Notes under the pieces: model-generated
Told to the model about the DNA's origin: nothing
Databases searched by the model: none
The model's input: only the letters and a program-made list of their open reading frames with translations
Shown here: piece after piece, positions 19,866 through 30,645 of the stretch
Layout of the letters: every line of letters begins with the position of its first letter
Numbering within the stretch: the first letter of the stretch is position 1
Program-made: the position numbers and the translations under genes
Source: Erythrobacteraceae bacterium WH01K
GTDB lineage: Bacteria; Pseudomonadota; Alphaproteobacteria; Sphingomonadales; Sphingomonadaceae
Length of the DNA: 64,000 nt
Reading direction: 5' to 3'
NCBI GenBank assembly: GCA_027941995.1
Contig: CP115966.1
Span: 1,612,001 to 1,676,000 of the forward strand

Positions 19866-20135
19866 ATGCTTCGCCGCTTTCTGACCCTGCTTGCAATGCT
19901 GACCGGTTTCGCGGTTCTGGCTGCGCCTGTGCAGGCCCGGCAAGCTCCGGAAGCGGCCGCTGCGTGCGAGGCGGTTGAAGCGGCCATGGCGACGGACGTC
20001 GCTGCGACGTACGGCCTTGAAATTCCGAGCGTTACTGCCGGACGGGGTGCTCCGATCGCGCTTCCGCTTCCGGTAATCGACACGCTGCGGCTCGCGCCCA
20101 CGGTGGCGCTACGGATCGACCGCTCCCGCGAATAG
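19866..20135 (+). CDS. Small secreted protein of unknown function
   Basis: An 89-residue product. Starting at ATG 19866 it has a clear signal peptide (MLRRFLTLLAMLTG, hydrophobic core, PVQA-RQ cleavage near residue 25), leaving a mature peptide of about 64 residues with two alanine-rich and proline-rich stretches. An upstream ATG at 19827 would hide the signal and is less likely. I recognise no family. It lies between argJ (divergent) and secA (same strand, 100 bp downstream). Coding status rests on the signal peptide and on the sequence staying open in a GC-rich region. Confidence 0.55.
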   Translation: MLRRFLTLLAMLTGFAVLAAPVQARQAPEAAAACEAVEAAMATDVAATYGLEIPSVTAGRGAPIALPLPVIDTLRLAPTVALRIDRSRE

Positions 20136-20235
20136 ACTGGCCGTTCGCTTTTTCCAGCGAGACCCCCCGCGCGTCTGCCCCATGGCGCGCACCTTCATCC
20201 CGTTTCCATACAGATTTCACGCCAGGTAGGCTCTC

Positions 20236-22977
<2,742 letters not shown>

Positions 22978-23015
22978 TCCTGCCTGTTTGCAAGATGCAG
23001 CGGTAGGGCCGGACG

Positions 23016-23753
23016 ATGCTCTGGCTCGCCGCTGCTTTCTTCCTGACGGCCCTGCTGTATGCATCCGTCGGCTTCGGCGGAGGCTCGACCTATAGCGCGC
23101 TGCTTGCACTGGCAGGTTTCGATTTCCGGCTGCTTCCGGTCCTTTCCCTGCTCTGCAACCTTGTCGTGGTTGTCGGCAGTTTGATCCGTTTTGCTCGCGC
23201 AGAAGTAACACCGTGGAAGGGCGCACTGCTGCTGACGGGCCTGGCCGCTCCCGCGGCGTTTCTCGGTGGATTGACGCCGATCCGTGAGGGGGCATTTTTC
23301 CTGCTGCTCGGGGTCAGCCTGATCCTTGCGGGGCTGCTGTTGTTCGTTCCACGAAGCGGCACCGAGGGAGAGGCAACGAAGGTCGGCCGTTTCGTTCCGC
23401 TTGCAGCGATCCCGCTCGGCTACCTGTCCGGTCTCGTCGGTATCGGGGGAGGAATTTTTCTCGCGCCGCTATTGCACCTGGTTCGGTGGAATTCGGCGCG
23501 GGCGATTGCCGCGACGGCCAGCCTCTTCATTCTCGTCAATTCGGCCTTCGGGCTTGCCGGTCAGCTCCTGAAAAATGGAAACGCATTGCTGGTTGAGGCT
23601 GCGGGGTTCGGGCTACCCCTGATGGTCGCGGTGGTCATAGGCGGGCAGATCGGCAGCCTGCTGGCCCTTCGGCTGTTCCCGGCCGCCACGATCCGCGCCC
23701 TGACGGCCATTCTCACGATATGGGTGGGCATACGGCTCCTTCTTGCAGGTTAG
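23016..23753 (+). CDS. TauE/SafE (TSUP) family membrane transporter
   Basis: Integral inner-membrane protein of 245 residues with about seven or eight hydrophobic helices and the two family repeats: GFGGGSTYSALLAL near the N-terminus and GYLSGLVGIGGGIFLAPLL in the middle. TSUP proteins export sulfite or sulfoacetate or move other sulfur-containing and organic anions; the substrate here is unknown. The ATG at 23016 lies 38 bp after secA on the same strand with a weak ribosome site. It converges with the PilZ gene. Confidence 0.85.
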   Translation: MLWLAAAFFLTALLYASVGFGGGSTYSALLALAGFDFRLLPVLSLLCNLVVVVGSLIRFARAEVTPWKGALLLTGLAAPAAFLGGLTPIREGAFFLLLGVSLILAGLLLFVPRSGTEGEATKVGRFVPLAAIPLGYLSGLVGIGGGIFLAPLLHLVRWNSARAIAATASLFILVNSAFGLAGQLLKNGNALLVEAAGFGLPLMVAVVIGGQIGSLLALRLFPAATIRALTAILTIWVGIRLLLAG

Positions 23754-23773
23754 GCCAGGCGCCATGCACAGCG

Positions 23774-24112
23774 TTACCAGTTGCTGAGACCACCGCCGAG
23801 CGAGTTCTCTGCCGTTTCGGACTGCGACCGCTTCAAATGGTCGAACACTGCCACGTGGATCGCGTCGCGAAATTCGACCCCGACATGGAACTGGTTGGTC
23901 CAGCGTACGATCGCCGCAATCGGGCCAACGCTGCCGAGCTTGAGAAGAAGGTTCTCTCCCACTTCCAGCCGGCAGAACTTGTCGAAAAACTGGCAACCCT
24001 GGAGGTTCAGATCCTTGAAATGGACATCGCGGGAGCTTCCCCGTCCATTTCGATAGGAACCCCATAGGCTGATCGGCTCGCGAGCAAGCTCGCGCCGTCC
24101 TATGTCTGTCAT
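23774..24112 (-). CDS. PilZ-domain protein, putative c-di-GMP receptor
   Basis: A 112-residue single-domain protein. RRELAREP near the N-terminus corresponds to the RxxxR half, and the later DLNLQGCQF corresponds to the D/NxSxxG half, of the PilZ c-di-GMP-binding site; the second half has Asn in place of the usual Ser. The beta-barrel body (GENLLLKLGSVGPIAAIVRW) fits. The gene is monocistronic with an AT-richer leader of about 266 bp. An EAL-domain gene lies 1.3 kb away, which hints at, but does not show, a shared signalling role. Confidence 0.72.
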   Translation of the reverse strand: MTDIGRRELAREPISLWGSYRNGRGSSRDVHFKDLNLQGCQFFDKFCRLEVGENLLLKLGSVGPIAAIVRWTNQFHVGVEFRDAIHVAVFDHLKRSQSETAENSLGGGLSNW

Positions 24113-24378
24113 ACGATACCCGGTTCTTTTTCGTTTTGTTTTATGGGTACGCTTTAGCTGCCATAGGCGGCCGGAAAAACCACATATGATAAGAATCAGT
24201 TTAATTCTGTAACTTAACCGTATCCGGCATCCCGTGGTCGCGGAGGGACAGTCAGGAAACGCAGGGAAGGTCGGCTTTCACGGGTAAACCGCGGGTCGCT
24301 TGATGATGAGGGAGAGAACTTCCGCCGATCAGCGAAACCGCACCGCACAGGGATCGCTGTTCAGAAGGCTGGAAAAAG

Positions 24379-24453
24379 TGGCTCCCCGAGTTGGATTCGA
24401 ACCAACGACCAAGTGATTAACAGTCACCTACTCTACCGCTGAGCTATCGGGGA
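24379..24453 (-). tRNA. tRNA-Asn (GTT)
   Basis: Read on the minus strand, the 7-bp acceptor stem TCCCCGA/TCGGGGA, the D arm (AGCTCAGCGGTAGAG), anticodon loop CTGTTAA with GTT, and the T arm GGTTCGAATCC all fit. Discriminator G and an encoded CCA end (24379-24381) complete the gene. Confidence 0.96.
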
Positions 24454-24558
24454 GCAGCCCGACAGGCAGACGGGGCCTATATGGGGCGGGGATTCCTTTG
24501 GCAAGGGGGCTTTGCCGGGAAAATGCACTTGTTTTCGTGGATGCCCCGGATGCGGCGT

Positions 24559-25347
24559 TCAGGTCACGAATTGCTCGGCGACGATCCGTTCGTCGAGAGA
24601 GTGTCCGCGGTCGAACAGCAGGGTCAGTTCCTGCTCTCGCGAGATGGAGATACACACCTGTGCCACGTCGCGAAACTCCGTCTGGTCCGCGACCACGGCA
24701 ACGGGGCGTTTGTCCGGTTCCCGGACCCGGAAGATGACGTCGTTGCGTTCCGGCAGCACGGCCCCGCGCCACCTGCGGGGCCTGAAGGCGCTGATGGGGG
24801 TGAGGGCGATGAGCTGGGAATCGAGCGGCAGGATCGGGCCGTTGGCCGAGAGATTGTAGGCTGTCGAACCCGCGGGCGTCGCGACGAGCACCCCGTCGCA
24901 AACCAGTTCCTGTATCCGGACCTTGCCGCTGACCTCGACCTCGATTTTCGCGGTCTGGCGCGTTTCGCGCAGCAGCGAGACTTCGTTGATCGCAAAGCGG
25001 GTCTGTATGCTGCCGTCCTGACCGGTGGCCTCCATGCGCAAGGGCGCGATTGCGCGTGCGCTTGCCCTGTTCACCGCGGCGAGCAGGTCGGGGCGCTTGC
25101 GGGACTTGTTCATAAGGAACCCGACTGTGCCCATATTGATGCCATATACCGGCTTCACATCGCCCGCATCGAGCATCTGGTGAAGCGTTTGCAGCATGAA
25201 GCCGTCGCCGCCCAGCACGACGATCGCATCGGCTTCGTCCGAGGAAACGAAATCGTATATCCCGGAAAGCTCCGAAGCTGCCTCGCGCGCACGCTCGGAA
25301 TCCACGGCAAGCAGTGTCAGCCGTGTAAACTCATGCGAACCGCTCAT
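24559..25347 (-). CDS. nadK: NAD kinase
   Basis: Phosphorylates NAD to NADP using ATP. The 262-residue product has the GGDG motif in IVVLGGDGFMLQTLH, the NMGTVGFLMN segment and the family signature PAGSTAYNLSANGPI. The ATG at 25347 is preceded by GGAGAGAGAG, a good ribosome site; an ATG 39 bases further upstream lacks one. Divergent from the EAL-domain gene, with about 100 bp between. Confidence 0.95.
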   Translation of the reverse strand: MSGSHEFTRLTLLAVDSERAREAASELSGIYDFVSSDEADAIVVLGGDGFMLQTLHQMLDAGDVKPVYGINMGTVGFLMNKSRKRPDLLAAVNRASARAIAPLRMEATGQDGSIQTRFAINEVSLLRETRQTAKIEVEVSGKVRIQELVCDGVLVATPAGSTAYNLSANGPILPLDSQLIALTPISAFRPRRWRGAVLPERNDVIFRVREPDKRPVAVVADQTEFRDVAQVCISISREQELTLLFDRGHSLDERIVAEQFVT

Positions 25348-25447
25348 CTCTCTCTCCGAATTCCAAAATCTGTTGCGCCGTCCCATAAGATGACGCCCGC
25401 GTCAAAGACCAGAGATTTGCCGCCGGACCGTCGCTAGGGCTAGGCAG

Positions 25448-26740
25448 ATGAACGAGATGGCCGCAATCGAGAGAGATATGCTGACAGGCCTGCCTGGCCG
25501 GGCAGCGTCGCTGGCGCGGCTCGACGAATGGCTGGCGGGATCGGGGCCGCCCGTTCACGCGATGGTCCTGAGCCTGGGGCGCTTCGAAACCGTCAATCTC
25601 GCATTTGGCGAAGCCGCAGGTGACGGAGCGCTCGCCGAGATCGCGCGCCGCCTCGTGCACTTTGCAGAAGACGAGTTCGAGCTGTCCAACTGGATCGCCG
25701 CGCGGCTCGGCGGGGGGAAGTTCCTTCTCGCCCTGCGGGAAGAATGCACGCGCGAGCGCTGGCAATGGCTTGGCGAGGCACTGGCCGATGCCGTCGCGCT
25801 GCCGATTGCTGCTGTCGAGGCGGATGTGAGCCTTCGTCTTTGGCCACGCATTGCCCTGATCCGCGCGGCGGGCGGTGAGGATGCACAGGCAGTCCTGGAC
25901 CGGCTCGCGGAAGCTCTCGGGCAGATGAAGGGTGATCCCGGACGCCGCATCACATGGATCGACCGGTCGCACGTCCCCATCGGCATCAGCGGCGCGCAGC
26001 TCGAAGCGGACCTGATCGGCGCAATGGCTCGCAACGAAATAGAGCTTCGCTTCCAGCCGCAATATTCACTGCCCGACGACAGGCTGGTCGGGGCGGAGGC
26101 GCTCGCCCGCTGGAATCATCCGGCGCTCGGTCAGATCGGTGCGGGGACGCTGTTTGCCATCGCGCAGCTGGCGGACCAGACCTCGGCCCTGTCACGCCAT
26201 GTCGCCGAGCGCGCGCTGGAACACGCGGGCCGCTGGCCGGAGGCGATGAAGCTCTCGCTCAACGTGACACCGTCCGACGTGGCTGCCGCCGGTTTCGCTT
26301 CGGAGTTTCTCGCGCTGGTGGCAAAGACCGGCCTCGATCCGTCGCGGTTGACGCTGGAAATCACGGAGCAGGTCCTGCTGGGCGACGTGGATGCAGCTGC
26401 GAAGGTCCTGGCCCGGCTCGATGCTGCGGGGATCGCGATTGCGCTGGATGATTTCGGGGCGGGTTTCTGCAACTTCCGGTACCTGAAAGTCCTGCCCTTG
26501 CGATTGTTGAAGCTGGACCGCGCGATGGTGGACGGGATAGCCGACGATCCTCGCGATGTAGAGGTCTTGAAAGCCATCATCGCCATGGCGCGCGCGCTCG
26601 ATCTGACCGTGGTCGCCGAAGGGATCGATAGCGCGGACAAGCGCACCATCGCCGAGCGGGAAGGCTGTGCGATCTACCAGGGGTTCCTGAAAAGCCGGCC
26701 CATCAGGCCGGACGATTTCCTGACTCTCTCTCGCCGATAG
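25448..26740 (+). CDS. Degenerate-GGDEF/EAL protein, probable c-di-GMP phosphodiesterase
   Basis: A cytoplasmic protein of 430 residues with no membrane segment. The N-terminal GGDEF-type domain (DMLTGLPGR onward) is degenerate: LGGGKF stands where the GGDEF signature should be, so cyclase activity is unlikely. The C-terminal EAL domain keeps the expected catalytic set: GAEALAR, the SLNV asparagine, EITE, ALDDFGAG, the KLDR lysine, AEGID and the QGF glutamine. That predicts hydrolysis of c-di-GMP to pGpG. No sensory domain is visible, so the degenerate half may be the regulatory (GTP-binding) module. It converges with mfd. Confidence 0.85.
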   Translation: MNEMAAIERDMLTGLPGRAASLARLDEWLAGSGPPVHAMVLSLGRFETVNLAFGEAAGDGALAEIARRLVHFAEDEFELSNWIAARLGGGKFLLALREECTRERWQWLGEALADAVALPIAAVEADVSLRLWPRIALIRAAGGEDAQAVLDRLAEALGQMKGDPGRRITWIDRSHVPIGISGAQLEADLIGAMARNEIELRFQPQYSLPDDRLVGAEALARWNHPALGQIGAGTLFAIAQLADQTSALSRHVAERALEHAGRWPEAMKLSLNVTPSDVAAAGFASEFLALVAKTGLDPSRLTLEITEQVLLGDVDAAAKVLARLDAAGIAIALDDFGAGFCNFRYLKVLPLRLLKLDRAMVDGIADDPRDVEVLKAIIAMARALDLTVVAEGIDSADKRTIAEREGCAIYQGFLKSRPIRPDDFLTLSRR

Positions 26741-26749
26741 CCGCTACGG

Positions 26750-29700
26750 TCAAGCCGCGGTTTTTTCAGATGCCTTGCGCTTCTTGCGGGCGATCCCGCT
26801 CAGGCCCTTCGTCAACTGGAACAGGCCGTTCAGGCGGCTCTGCGGATCGCCCCATGCGCGGTTGATCACCAGCTTCATGTCGGGGCGCAGCTTCGCCGTA
26901 CCTTTCAGGCGATCGACATAGGCGATGAGCCCCGGCCCGTCGGGGAAGTTGTCCTCGTGGAACGTAACCAGCGTGCCGCGCGCGCCGACATCGATCTTCG
27001 CAATGTTTGCCTCGATCGCCTGATGCTTGATTTCGAGCAGGCGGACGAGGTTCCGCGTCGCATCGGGCAGGGGGCCGAACCGGTCGATCATCTCTGCCGC
27101 CATGCTCTCGATCTCGGCCTTGTCCTGCGCCTGATTCAGGCGGCGATAAAGCGCCATGCGCACGGCAAGGTCCGGGACGTAGTCTTCCGGGATCATGATA
27201 GGGGCATCGACGGTGATCTGCGGGCTGAGGTCGCGCGTGTCCTTCTCCAGCCCGGCTTCGCCGGCCTTGGCCGCCAGAATCGCGTCTTCCAGCATCGACT
27301 GGTAGAGTTCGAACCCGACTTCCCGGATATGGCCGGATTGCTCGTCCCCGACCAGATTGCCTGCGCCGCGTATGTCCAGGTCGTGGCTGGCAAGCTGGAA
27401 ACCTGCGCCCAGCGAGTCGAGATCGCCAAGCACTTTCAGGCGTTTTTCGGCCACTTCCGACAGTTGCATGTCCTGCGCATAGGTCAGGTAGGCGTAGGCG
27501 CGCAGCTTGGCCCGTCCGACGCGGCCGCGCAGCTGGTAAAGCTGGGCCAGCCCGAAGCGGTCCGCGCGGTGGATGATGATCGTGTTAGCGCTGGGAATGT
27601 CTAGCCCGCTTTCGACGATGGTCGTCGAGAGGAGGATATCGTATTTCTTCTCGTAGAACGCGCTCATGCGTTCTTCGACCTCGCTTGCGCCCATCTGGCC
27701 ATGGGCCGTCACGACCTTCACCTCGGGCACGGTTTCGCGCAGCCATTCCTCCAGCGGCTCCATGTCCGAAATGCGCGGCACCACGATGAAGCTTTGCCCG
27801 CCGCGATGATGTTCGCGCAGCAAGGCCTCGCGCATGACCATGTCGTCCCATTCCATGACGTAGGTCCGCACCGCGAGACGGTCGACCGGCGGCGTCTGGA
27901 TGGTGCTGAGTTCGCGCAGCCCGGTCATGGCCATCTGCAGCGTCCGCGGGATTGGCGTGGCGGTCAGGGTCAACATGTGCACGTCGGCGCGCAACTGCTT
28001 CAGTTTCTCCTTGTGGGTCACGCCGAAGCGCTGTTCCTCGTCGACAATGACGAGGCCGAGGTTCTTGAAGCTGGTCGATTTCGACAGGATGGCGTGCGTG
28101 CCCACGACGATGTCGATGTCGCCGCTCGCGAGGCCCTCACGCGTGTCCTTCATTTCGGCCGAAGGGACGAGGCGCGACAGGCGTCCGACTTTCAGCGGGA
28201 AACCGGCAAACCGGTCCGAGAAGTTCTGGAAATGCTGGCGCGCCAGCAGCGTGGTCGGGGCGACCACGGCAACCTGCTGGCCGTTCATCGCGGCAACGAA
28301 GGCAGCCCTGAGCGCAACCTCGGTCTTCCCGAACCCGACATCGCCGCAAACGAGGCGGTCCATCGGGCGCCCGCTTTCCAGGTCCCGCAGGACGTCGGCA
28401 ATCGCGCGTTCCTGGTCGTCCGTTTCTTCCCATGGGAAGCGGTCGAGGAACTGGTTGTAGCCGGCCTCCTCGACTTCCAGGACAGGCGCCTTGCGCAGGG
28501 CGCGTGCGGCGGCGGTCTTCATCAGTTCGCCGGCAATCGCCTGGATGCGTTCGCGCAGCTTTGCGCGGCGGCGCTGCCATGCCTCGCCGCCCAGGCGGTC
28601 CAGTTGCACCGCCTGTTCGCTGCTCCCGTATCGGGTCAGGACGTCGATATTCTCGACCGGGATGTAGAGTTTGTCGCCGCCGGCATATTCCAGCATCACG
28701 CAATCGTGCTGGCTCTTGCCCGCGGCAATGGGTTCCAGGCCCAGATACTTGCCGATGCCGTGCTCCACATGGACCACCAGGTCGCCGCGGTTCAGGGCCT
28801 GCAATTCGGCAAGGAAGGCGTCGCTGTCCTTGCGCTTCTTCTTGCGGCGCACCAGCCGATCGCCGAGCATGTCCTGCTCCGTCAGCAGGTGCATCTCGTC
28901 ATTGGCGAAGCCGGTTTCGATCGGCAGCACGACGGCGACAGGCTTGCCCTTGGCGGATTTGCCCAGTGCATCCTGCCAGCTTTCCGCAAGCAGCGTTTCC
29001 GATCCCGCCTCCGAAAGGATGGAGGCGATGCGGCTGCGCGACCCTTCCGAATAGGTGGCGAGGATCGGCCGTTTTCCGGCCTTGGTCAGGCTGGCGAGAT
29101 GTTTTGATGCGGCCTCGTACACATTGTCGCCGCGCGCCCGTTCCGGCGCGAAATCCCGGGCGGAGGTAAAGCCGAAATCGACGACGGCATCGCTTTCGGG
29201 TTCGGCGAAGATGACGCTGCGATGGACCGGCGCGTCGACGAGCGCCTGCTGCCACTCGTCCGCTGCGAGATACAGCGCCTCTGTCTCCAGCGGTCGATAG
29301 CCGCCCTTGGCCTGTCCCGTCGCGTTGGCCCGGGATTCGCGGTAATCGGCAATGTCGGAAAGACGCTCGTCCCCTGCCTGCAGCACCGCATTGTCCGCGA
29401 CGACCGTATCGTCGTCTCCAAGATGATCGAACAGCGTGACCAGACGTTCCTCGAACAGGGGGAGCCAATGCTCCATGCCCGCCTGGCGGCGACCTTCGCT
29501 GACAGCCTCGTAAAGCGGGTCCTGCGTGGCTGCGGCGCCGAATTTCTCGCGATACCGGCTGCGGAAACGCTTGATACTCTCGTCATCGAGCAACGCTTCG
29601 CTGGCCGGCAGCAGCAGGAAGCTGTCGAGCGTTCCCGTGGTGCGCTGCGTCGCAGGGTCGAACAGGCGCAGCGATTCCAGTTCGTCACCGAAGAAGTCGA

Positions 29701-30244
29701 GCCGCAGGCCTTGGTCGAGGCCCGAGGGGAAGATGTCGACGATCGAGCCGCGCATCGCGTATTCGCCGTGATCGACCACGGTATCGGACCGGGTGTAACC
29801 TTGCTTGCGCAGCAGCGCGGACAGGGTTTCATGACCGATTTCGAAGCCGGGCTTCAGCTCCCGTACGCTTTCCCGGATACGAAAAGGAGTGAGCACGCGT
29901 TGCAGGACCGCATTGACGGTCGTGACGAGCAATTGCGAGCCGACCTTGCCGCGCTGCAGGCTGTGCAGGGTGGCGAGCCGCTGGGCGCTTATCGATAGCG
30001 CGGGACTCGCGCGGTCGTAGGGCAGGCAGTCCCATGCCGGAAACTCCAGCACTTCCAGTTCCGGCGCGAAAAAACGAGCGGCATCGGCGACGGACCGCAT
30101 GGCCGCTTCGTCGGGCGCGATGAAGACGCCGCGCCCCGTCGCCGCACGCGCCATATCCGCCATGACCAGCGGCTGCGCCCCGCGGGCCACGCTTGCAAGC
30201 GTGAGCGGCTTGTCAGCCTTCAGGATGCGGGAGAGGTCGGGCAT
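26750..30244 (-). CDS. mfd: Transcription-repair coupling factor
   Basis: A 1164-residue SF2 translocase that removes RNA polymerase stalled at lesions and recruits UvrA. Visible in order are the UvrB-like N-terminal module, the RNA-polymerase-interacting domain (FVVHVEHGIGKYLGLEPI-type sequence), and the RecG-like motor with Walker A GDVGFGKTEVALRAAF and the box VIVDEEQRFGV. The TRG motif region (RGVGRAKLRAYAYL) and the C-terminal UvrA-binding domain follow. The ATG at 30244 follows AAGGCCAGAGA. It is followed by the convergent EAL gene and preceded by sdhE on the same strand. Confidence 0.97.
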   Translation of the reverse strand: MPDLSRILKADKPLTLASVARGAQPLVMADMARAATGRGVFIAPDEAAMRSVADAARFFAPELEVLEFPAWDCLPYDRASPALSISAQRLATLHSLQRGKVGSQLLVTTVNAVLQRVLTPFRIRESVRELKPGFEIGHETLSALLRKQGYTRSDTVVDHGEYAMRGSIVDIFPSGLDQGLRLDFFGDELESLRLFDPATQRTTGTLDSFLLLPASEALLDDESIKRFRSRYREKFGAAATQDPLYEAVSEGRRQAGMEHWLPLFEERLVTLFDHLGDDDTVVADNAVLQAGDERLSDIADYRESRANATGQAKGGYRPLETEALYLAADEWQQALVDAPVHRSVIFAEPESDAVVDFGFTSARDFAPERARGDNVYEAASKHLASLTKAGKRPILATYSEGSRSRIASILSEAGSETLLAESWQDALGKSAKGKPVAVVLPIETGFANDEMHLLTEQDMLGDRLVRRKKKRKDSDAFLAELQALNRGDLVVHVEHGIGKYLGLEPIAAGKSQHDCVMLEYAGGDKLYIPVENIDVLTRYGSSEQAVQLDRLGGEAWQRRRAKLRERIQAIAGELMKTAAARALRKAPVLEVEEAGYNQFLDRFPWEETDDQERAIADVLRDLESGRPMDRLVCGDVGFGKTEVALRAAFVAAMNGQQVAVVAPTTLLARQHFQNFSDRFAGFPLKVGRLSRLVPSAEMKDTREGLASGDIDIVVGTHAILSKSTSFKNLGLVIVDEEQRFGVTHKEKLKQLRADVHMLTLTATPIPRTLQMAMTGLRELSTIQTPPVDRLAVRTYVMEWDDMVMREALLREHHRGGQSFIVVPRISDMEPLEEWLRETVPEVKVVTAHGQMGASEVEERMSAFYEKKYDILLSTTIVESGLDIPSANTIIIHRADRFGLAQLYQLRGRVGRAKLRAYAYLTYAQDMQLSEVAEKRLKVLGDLDSLGAGFQLASHDLDIRGAGNLVGDEQSGHIREVGFELYQSMLEDAILAAKAGEAGLEKDTRDLSPQITVDAPIMIPEDYVPDLAVRMALYRRLNQAQDKAEIESMAAEMIDRFGPLPDATRNLVRLLEIKHQAIEANIAKIDVGARGTLVTFHEDNFPDGPGLIAYVDRLKGTAKLRPDMKLVINRAWGDPQSRLNGLFQLTKGLSGIARKKRKASEKTAA

Positions 30245-30309
30245 TCTCTGGCCTTAGCGTCGCAAGGGGCAGGGCGTTCCCGTGCCGCGATGTTTTGCGC
30301 TGATTCTTC

Positions 30310-30588
30310 TCAGCGGGGAATATCCACGTAGTCGAGCTTGCGCATGGTATCCATCAGCGTGCCGGCAAATTCGGCAGGTATGGCCTGCGTGCCGAGCGCC
30401 CATGCCATGATGTCTACATCGTCCTCATCCAGCAGCCGCTCGAACCAGCGAAGCTCCGCTTCTTCCCATGTGGAGGAATACCGGTCGAGGAAACCCCCGA
30501 TCATGAAATCCGCTTCGCGTGTGCCGCGGTGCCATGCGCGAAACCGCGCGCGGGCGAGCCGACCTTCGAAAGAGAGTGCTTCAGGCAT
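30310..30588 (-). CDS. sdhE: Succinate dehydrogenase assembly factor SdhE
   Basis: A 92-residue all-helical protein of the SdhE/YgfY (DUF339) family that promotes covalent FAD attachment to succinate dehydrogenase SdhA. The family signature RGTREADFMIGGF (the RGxxE motif) is present, followed by the WFERLLDEDDVDIMAW region. The start at ATG 30588 is set by family length; the frame is open far upstream but only antisense into recG. Divergent from recG with a 57-bp gap. This sdhE/recG/mfd neighbourhood is common in alphaproteobacteria. Confidence 0.92.
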   Translation of the reverse strand: MPEALSFEGRLARARFRAWHRGTREADFMIGGFLDRYSSTWEEAELRWFERLLDEDDVDIMAWALGTQAIPAEFAGTLMDTMRKLDYVDIPR

Positions 30589-30645
30589 GGATGGGCGGTT
30601 AGGCCACTCGAAATCGGCGTGCAAGCGGCTATAGGTCCGTGTCAG

